From NCBI RefSeq assembly GCF_932294415.1, contig NC_065541.1:33079790-33143789 (forward strand): a DNA stretch of 64,000 nucleotides, read 5' to 3'. Under the pieces are notes generated by a model that saw only the letters and a program-made list of their open reading frames with translations, was not told where the DNA came from and did no database searches. Positions 59,110 through 64,000 of the stretch are shown here, in pieces. A program made the translations under genes and the position numbers. This DNA is from Quercus robur (lineage: Eukaryota > Streptophyta > Magnoliopsida > Fagales > Fagaceae). Numbering within the stretch: position 1 is the stretch's first letter; every line of letters begins with the position of its first letter.

Positions 59110-59194
59110 TAAACCTATAAAATGACCAAAATACCCCCGAAACCTAAAAAATGACCAAAAATGACAAAAATGTTAATTTTTAGGTTTTGGGGGG
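59110..59194. repeat. Left remnant of the split minisatellite
   Basis: Contains AAATGACCAAAATACCCCC, the reverse complement of the array word in 61981-62690, and then TTAATTTTTAGGTTTTGGGGG, the forward word. It ends in GGGGG where the solo LTR starts. Confidence 0.7.
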
Positions 59195-61980
59195 TGTTTG
59201 GGGGCCTTTTTTTGGAGCTTGGCCACGTGTCATCCGTTGGATTAGTGACCTTGCTAGGCCCGGGTTGTGTTCAAGAAGTTGCATCCGGAACTCAACATTG
59301 GGCCACGTGGTCCAATGGCTACTGGTGTATTTTTAAGCCTACAAAACCATTAAAACTAAAGTCTAAGAATCATGATAATAGTTGAATAAATATGTTATAT
59401 GTGTTTGATATAATAGTCTTGATTAATAGTTGTAATAGTAGTTGAAATAAAGTAATATGTATTTAAAAATAAAGTAATCATGTACTCAATGATGTTAATT
59501 TAAAAATATGGAAGCAGAGTCACTTATCTATGTATGGTTTGTAGCTCTAGTTGTATAGTATCAGTGAGTTGACAGCATTCCAGCAGAATGACTCCAGCGG
59601 TGGAGAGGCAATCTACCATAGTAACTTCAAGATTGAAAGAGAAAAATGGGTGCAACTGGAGGGAGAAAGAGTATGTCTAGCTGTGTGTAGAGGTTGATTA
59701 AGCTTGCCTCTCTTATCATGCACTTAAATGAGTTTTCCCCTTGACAATGCTCTTTTAGTGGTTGTGAAGTTATGCATAGTGTTGCCTTCCATGAGAAGGA
59801 CTTTTGTATGGAGTATTTGTGCCTTCTAAGAGAAGGGATTTATGTAAGATAGATTTATACCTTCCATGAGAAGGGCTTTGATATGAGGCCTTTATGCCTT
59901 CTAGGAGAAGGGTTTTAGTATTGGAAGTTTATGACTTCCATGAGAAGGGCTTTTATAAGAGAGGTGGAGAAGTGTATTGAGATGTGTTTATGGGCAACAA
60001 AACAATAGAATTTCAGAGTGAGAGAGTATGAGAGTGGAGCTTAGAAGAGTTGTGGTGTGTTATATGTAATGGTATAGTAAGTGTGTATAGGATTGTGTGA
60101 GAGAAATGGAGAAAGAGATATTTAGAGATATGGGCAGCAACATAAATGTATTTTTTGAATATGGAGAGTGAAAGAATGAGTATAAGAGAGTAATGGTGTT
60201 GTAGCGTGTTTAGCAATGCTGCTGGGATTTTCTATTGGAGGATGGATGAGGACTTATGAAGGGTAGTTATGAGCTAAGGGCTGAAGAGTTTAGTTCCTAA
60301 TTTGGAAACTAAAAACTCAGAAGCTCAGAACTTCATTAAGAACTTAAGAAGATAATTAGAGGGAGAGAGAAGTTTATGAGAAAGTTGTTCTTCTCTATTG
60401 GTGTCCTTTAGTATGTTGATGAGAGGTTCCATTTGTAGCTGAGTTTAAGGGGGTTTCTAGCAAATAATATCAACAAAAATCTGTCCCAATCAGAAAAAAA
60501 TCTTCAAAGAATCCATCCTAAGATTTGGCCAAAAATGGTATGTTTAGCTTTAAGGTATTCTTATTGTTTTGGGTAAGAGTTGTTGGTGGAAAGTGCAGCA
60601 AAAAAGGAAAGTATTTTATCAAGAAAAAGATAATTTCTTTAGTTGGTTTTGGTTTTTAGCCAAATGTGTAAAATCAGTAATTTCAAGGTTGCTGGGTTAG
60701 CTAATACATCTGTTCTAAAAAAGTTGTTCCAGCTGTTAGGAAAAGTTATCATAACTATCATAAGACAACTGTCACAGCTGTCATAAGATAGCTGTTGCTT
60801 GGGGCAGAAGCAGATGAGGTCAGATGTCAGGCTGCTGGGATTTCAATATTAAATGGATGGTGATATTAGTTTCAGCCAGGTGTCAAGTGCTGAATATACT
60901 GCTGGTGTTTTGCTGGAAATGTTTCCTTTTTTGGGTGTTTGTATTTTTGGTCCAAGGTTCTATTACAACACATTTTTTGTCAGTAATAGAATGGTTGGTT
61001 GAAAGTTAATGAAGCTTTAGAGATTTAGTCAAGGTCTCATTGTGTTGTGACTTAATCTTGGTAAGCAAGAAAAGCATTTAATGCTCTACTCTAGCAACTA
61101 GTAGAGAAATATTTGGTCTGATTGTGGTAGACAGTAGCTGGATATTACAGATATCATGAATATTCTATATATTTGGAGATTAAAGATAGCCAATCAGATT
61201 AGGCCATGTGTCTGAGTTGGATTTTAGTTGAAAGTAGTAATGTAGTTTATGTAGAATAATATAATGAAGTTTCTAAATTTGTATAGGAACAGCTGGAGGT
61301 TGAATGAATACTTATTTTCTCAGCATTTAGATGGCTAGAGATATTGAGTATTTGCCATATGATGAATATTAAGTTTTAGGAAAAGAGCAATGTGGAATTT
61401 TATCATTGTAATGTGATAAGAGATGCTTACCATATGTTACCCGTTACACACGGACTCGGCAGAGTTCAGGGAGTTAGAGAAGACACGCCAAACAACATGT
61501 TTCTTTTATCAACTTTAAACCGCTGGAGTTTTACTGAACATACCTCTTGGCCCTCCAAACTACGGCTCCCAAAATTTCCCCAAAGAGACTTATGAGCTTG
61601 GATCATAAGCCGAAGATGAGATGACGTACCTTGGGTTTTGTTGTCATTTTTCGTAAATATGGGCTTTTGTTGAAGAAGCCGCTTGTCATGAGTGTAAGAG
61701 AGGTAATATGGGCCGTGAGCTTTGATTCATTGCATGAGCCCGATCCATATGTTGATGTTGATGATGTTTTGGGGTTATGATCCCAATTGATGAAGAGGAA
61801 ATGTGGACCATGAATCCGCCTCTTAAAGTAAGGATCTTGTGGGCCATGTGAGCCCAATCCATGAGATATAAGCTTATTTTGGGCTTTAAAGAGATTTAAC
61901 CAAAAAATCAATAATATGTTTATGTGGCATGGGTTGCCAATGAAGTAGTGCCATGTAAGGCAAAAAAAGAGTCTTCAACA
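59195..61980 (+). mobile_element. Solo LTR, 2.8 kb, copy 2
   Basis: Starts TGTTTGGGGGCC and ends TCTTCAACA, flanked by GGGGG on both sides (59190-59194 and 61981-61985), a 5-bp target duplication. Collinear over its length with 933-3655. It contains a local array of CTTCCATGAGAAGGGCTTT words (59780-59955), longer than in copy 1. The short frames inside it are not genes. Confidence 0.82.
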
Positions 61981-62690
61981 GGGGGTAATTTGGTCAATTT
62001 TTAGGTTTAGGGGGTATTTCAGTCATTTCTTAGGTTTAGGGGGGTATTTTGGTAATTTTAAGGTTTTGAGGGTATTTTGGTCATTTTTTGGGTTTATGGG
62101 GTATTTTGGTCAATTTTTTTAGGTTTCGAGGGTATTTCGACCATTTTTTAGGTTTAGGGGATATTTAGGTAATTTTTAGGTTTTGGGGGTATTTCAATTA
62201 TTTTTTAGGTTTAAGGGGTATTTTGGTAATTTTTTAAGTTTTGGGGGTATTTGGTCATTTTTTTAGGTTTACGGGTTTTTTGGTTAATTTTTAGGTTTTG
62301 GGAGTATTTCGGTCATTTTTAGGTTTTGGTGGTATTTTGGTAATTTTTAGGTTTAGGGGGTTTGGTTAATATTTAAGTTTCGAGGGGTATTTTGGTCATT
62401 TTTTAGATTTAGAGGTATTTTGGTCAATTTTTAGGTTTTAGGGGTATTTCAGTCATTTTTTAGGTTTCAAGGGTATTTTGGTAATTTTTTAGGTTTAGGG
62501 GTATTTTGGTCAATTTTCAGGTTTTGTAGGTATTTCGGTCATTTTTTTTTAGGTTTAAGGGGGATATTTTGGTTCTTTTTTAGGTTTTAGGGGTATTTTG
62601 GTCTTTTTTTAGTTTTAGGCGATATTTCAGTCATTTTGGGTTTATGGGGTATTTTGGTAATTTTTAGTGGTTTTGGGGTGTTTTAGAGTT
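61981..62690 (+). repeat. Minisatellite of TTAGGTTTAGGGGGTATTTT type
   Basis: About twenty degenerate units of roughly 30-35 bp of the form TTTAGGTTTAGGGGTATTTT followed by GGTCATTTTT. The word TTTAGGG matches the plant telomere unit, but the surrounding unit does not, so this is not an interstitial telomere. It adjoins the solo LTR's right target duplication. Confidence 0.9.
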
Positions 62691-64000
62691 GAATGATTTG
62701 TAGAAATGGTACTTGGATCATAGTTGGGTCTAATTGAGTATCTAGTTAAAACCCAATAAAGATCAATGTTAATTGAGTTTAATTGGGTTAATACTTAATA
62801 CCCATTTAACTCGATTAATAATTGGATGGGTTTGAGTCTTATTTAAGTTGATAGGTTTGGGTGGGCAAATTGATTTTGCCAACACTACATAAGACAACTA
62901 CATATGTGAAATTCAACGGTATGTTTTGCCAAGTCACACGTTAACATACTTCTTACTTTTTTTTTTTCTTTCTTTCTATTTTTAGTTACTTTTAACAAGC
63001 AATAACAAGCTAACAAAACATGACAATAATTTTGTTGTGTCCAATGACAACTTGTGTCTAACGTGGAAACGAATCAAGTAATATTAAGGAACATCGTATC
63101 AGTAATCCCATGCCCACCTGACTAGAGATTGAGAAATTAATAGAGTACAAAACTTATCTTCAAGCTTTACCTTATTCTGATCATTCAGAGGGACAATTGG
63201 GTGTAATTTTGGATGAAAGGAGGGAGGGAGGGAGAGAGAGCAGGTTGGCTAAGTGATTTAGCAACTTATAATACTTTAGTTAGTATGAAGATCAAATTAA
63301 TGTGGTTGCAACTCTTGAGGCAAGCAAGAACAATAGCTTTTTTGCAGCAGCAAGTGCAGCTTAATTAATGTATCAACAACTAGTTAGCATTTAGCAAGCA
63401 GTTGTAGTAGTGATTTGTGTTGTAATTCCATTAATTAGTAACACTTAATCAGTTCCTTTTGTAATAGCTAGAATGGGCTAATTAAGGCTTAATTTTTTGT
63501 CACAGAATCTGTTAGTAGGTTGTAACAGCAATTGAAACCGTCAGAAGACTGTTAGTAAATCAATTACATTTAGTACAGTTGGCATTAGGCCATGTGTTAA
63601 ATAGCTGCAGCCCTTAGAGCATTCACAGTAAAGAAGCTATAAAATATATCTTTTAGCAACTTAAAAAGCAACTTTATCTATTTTAACAACACACACCCAA
63701 CAACAAAGACTATTTTGACAGTCATCTTATTAAAATAATATAAACAACTTATTAAAATAAATTAAAACTTCCTCCACAAAAATTCACAGCAACCAGCCAC
63801 AGCCTTTCCACCACCACCACCACGTAGCACAAACCACATTAGAACAAAAAAAACCCAAAACGAGTCCACCATTGCAACCACAACAACAACCATGTTATCA
63901 ACAACCCACCACAAAAAACCTAGCAAAACCCAGCAAAAAAACCCAAACCTCCGAAACCTACCGAGACAAAACCCAGCAACCCAATGCCGTTGAAAAACAC
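62691..64000. other. Intergenic DNA, no gene seen
   Basis: Contains a GGAGG-rich patch (about 63220-63240) and LTR-like words in 63330-63610 (for example AGTTAGCATTTAGCAAGCAG). The end is rich in CAA/CCA, with an ATG at about 63891 but no protein that I can recognise before the window closes. Confidence 0.4.

Noticed and set aside
61981..62690. Interstitial telomere
   Set aside because: TTTAGGG occurs only as part of a longer 30-35 bp unit and is not itself tandem.

Overview
This is nuclear DNA of a plant, almost certainly a woody eudicot. The genes have short phase-matched exons with GT..AG introns. The intergenic DNA is AT-rich and full of plant transposable elements, including an endogenous plant pararetrovirus. 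The style of the hAT-type MITEs (GTTTGGATACAGCTTATTTT-like ends) and of several LTRs reminds me of Fagaceae (oak/chestnut). That is an impression from memory, not something the window proves.

Genes: I can support four host genes. (1) A small secreted acidic protein of unknown function (13159-13500, minus). (2) A complete eight-exon nuclear gene for mitochondrial lipid-A-disaccharide synthase (LPXB, 14977-18592, minus, 470 aa), with a non-coding 5' exon near 19.0-19.1 kb. (3, 4) Two tandem GDSL esterase/lipase genes on the plus strand (38819-42485, 351 aa; 45945-49515, 353 aa) with the same intron positions and phases. From memory, LPXB and a GDSL lipase are also adjacent in Arabidopsis (At2g04560/At2g04570), so this looks like conserved microsynteny stretched by about 20 kb of inserted transposons.

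Layout: 0-4.1 kb, a tandemly duplicated host unit with a GGACCAA-type minisatellite, split by a 2.7-kb solo LTR with 5-bp target duplications. 4.4 kb, a Mutator-type foldback MITE with a 9-bp target duplication. 5.8-12.2 kb, a decayed endogenous caulimovirid (movement protein, capsid, protease, RT, RNase H) on the minus strand, with its own TATA box and inverted viral scraps at one end. 12.8-14.05 kb, two SINEs around the small secreted gene. 15-19.1 kb, LPXB. 20.4-21.4 kb, a short tandem repeat and a Helitron with a clear 3' terminus. 21.8-25.6 kb, LTR-type repeats and tandem duplications. 26.8-27.1 kb, a 5'-truncated LINE. 29-36.7 kb, the 3' two thirds of a Ty1/copia element of SIRE/Maximus type, containing an exact 3 x 624-bp tandem triplication. 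38.3-49.5 kb, the GDSL pair. 49.8-52 kb, homopolymer tract, minisatellite and MITEs. 52-62.7 kb, LTR-type sequence, including a second 2.8-kb solo LTR of the same family inserted inside a minisatellite. 62.7-64 kb, no gene recognised.

I found no CRISPR array, operon, tRNA or rRNA gene, and no convincing undescribed biological system. The value of the window lies in insertions dated by intact target duplications, the pararetroviral locus, and the LPXB-GDSL neighbourhood.
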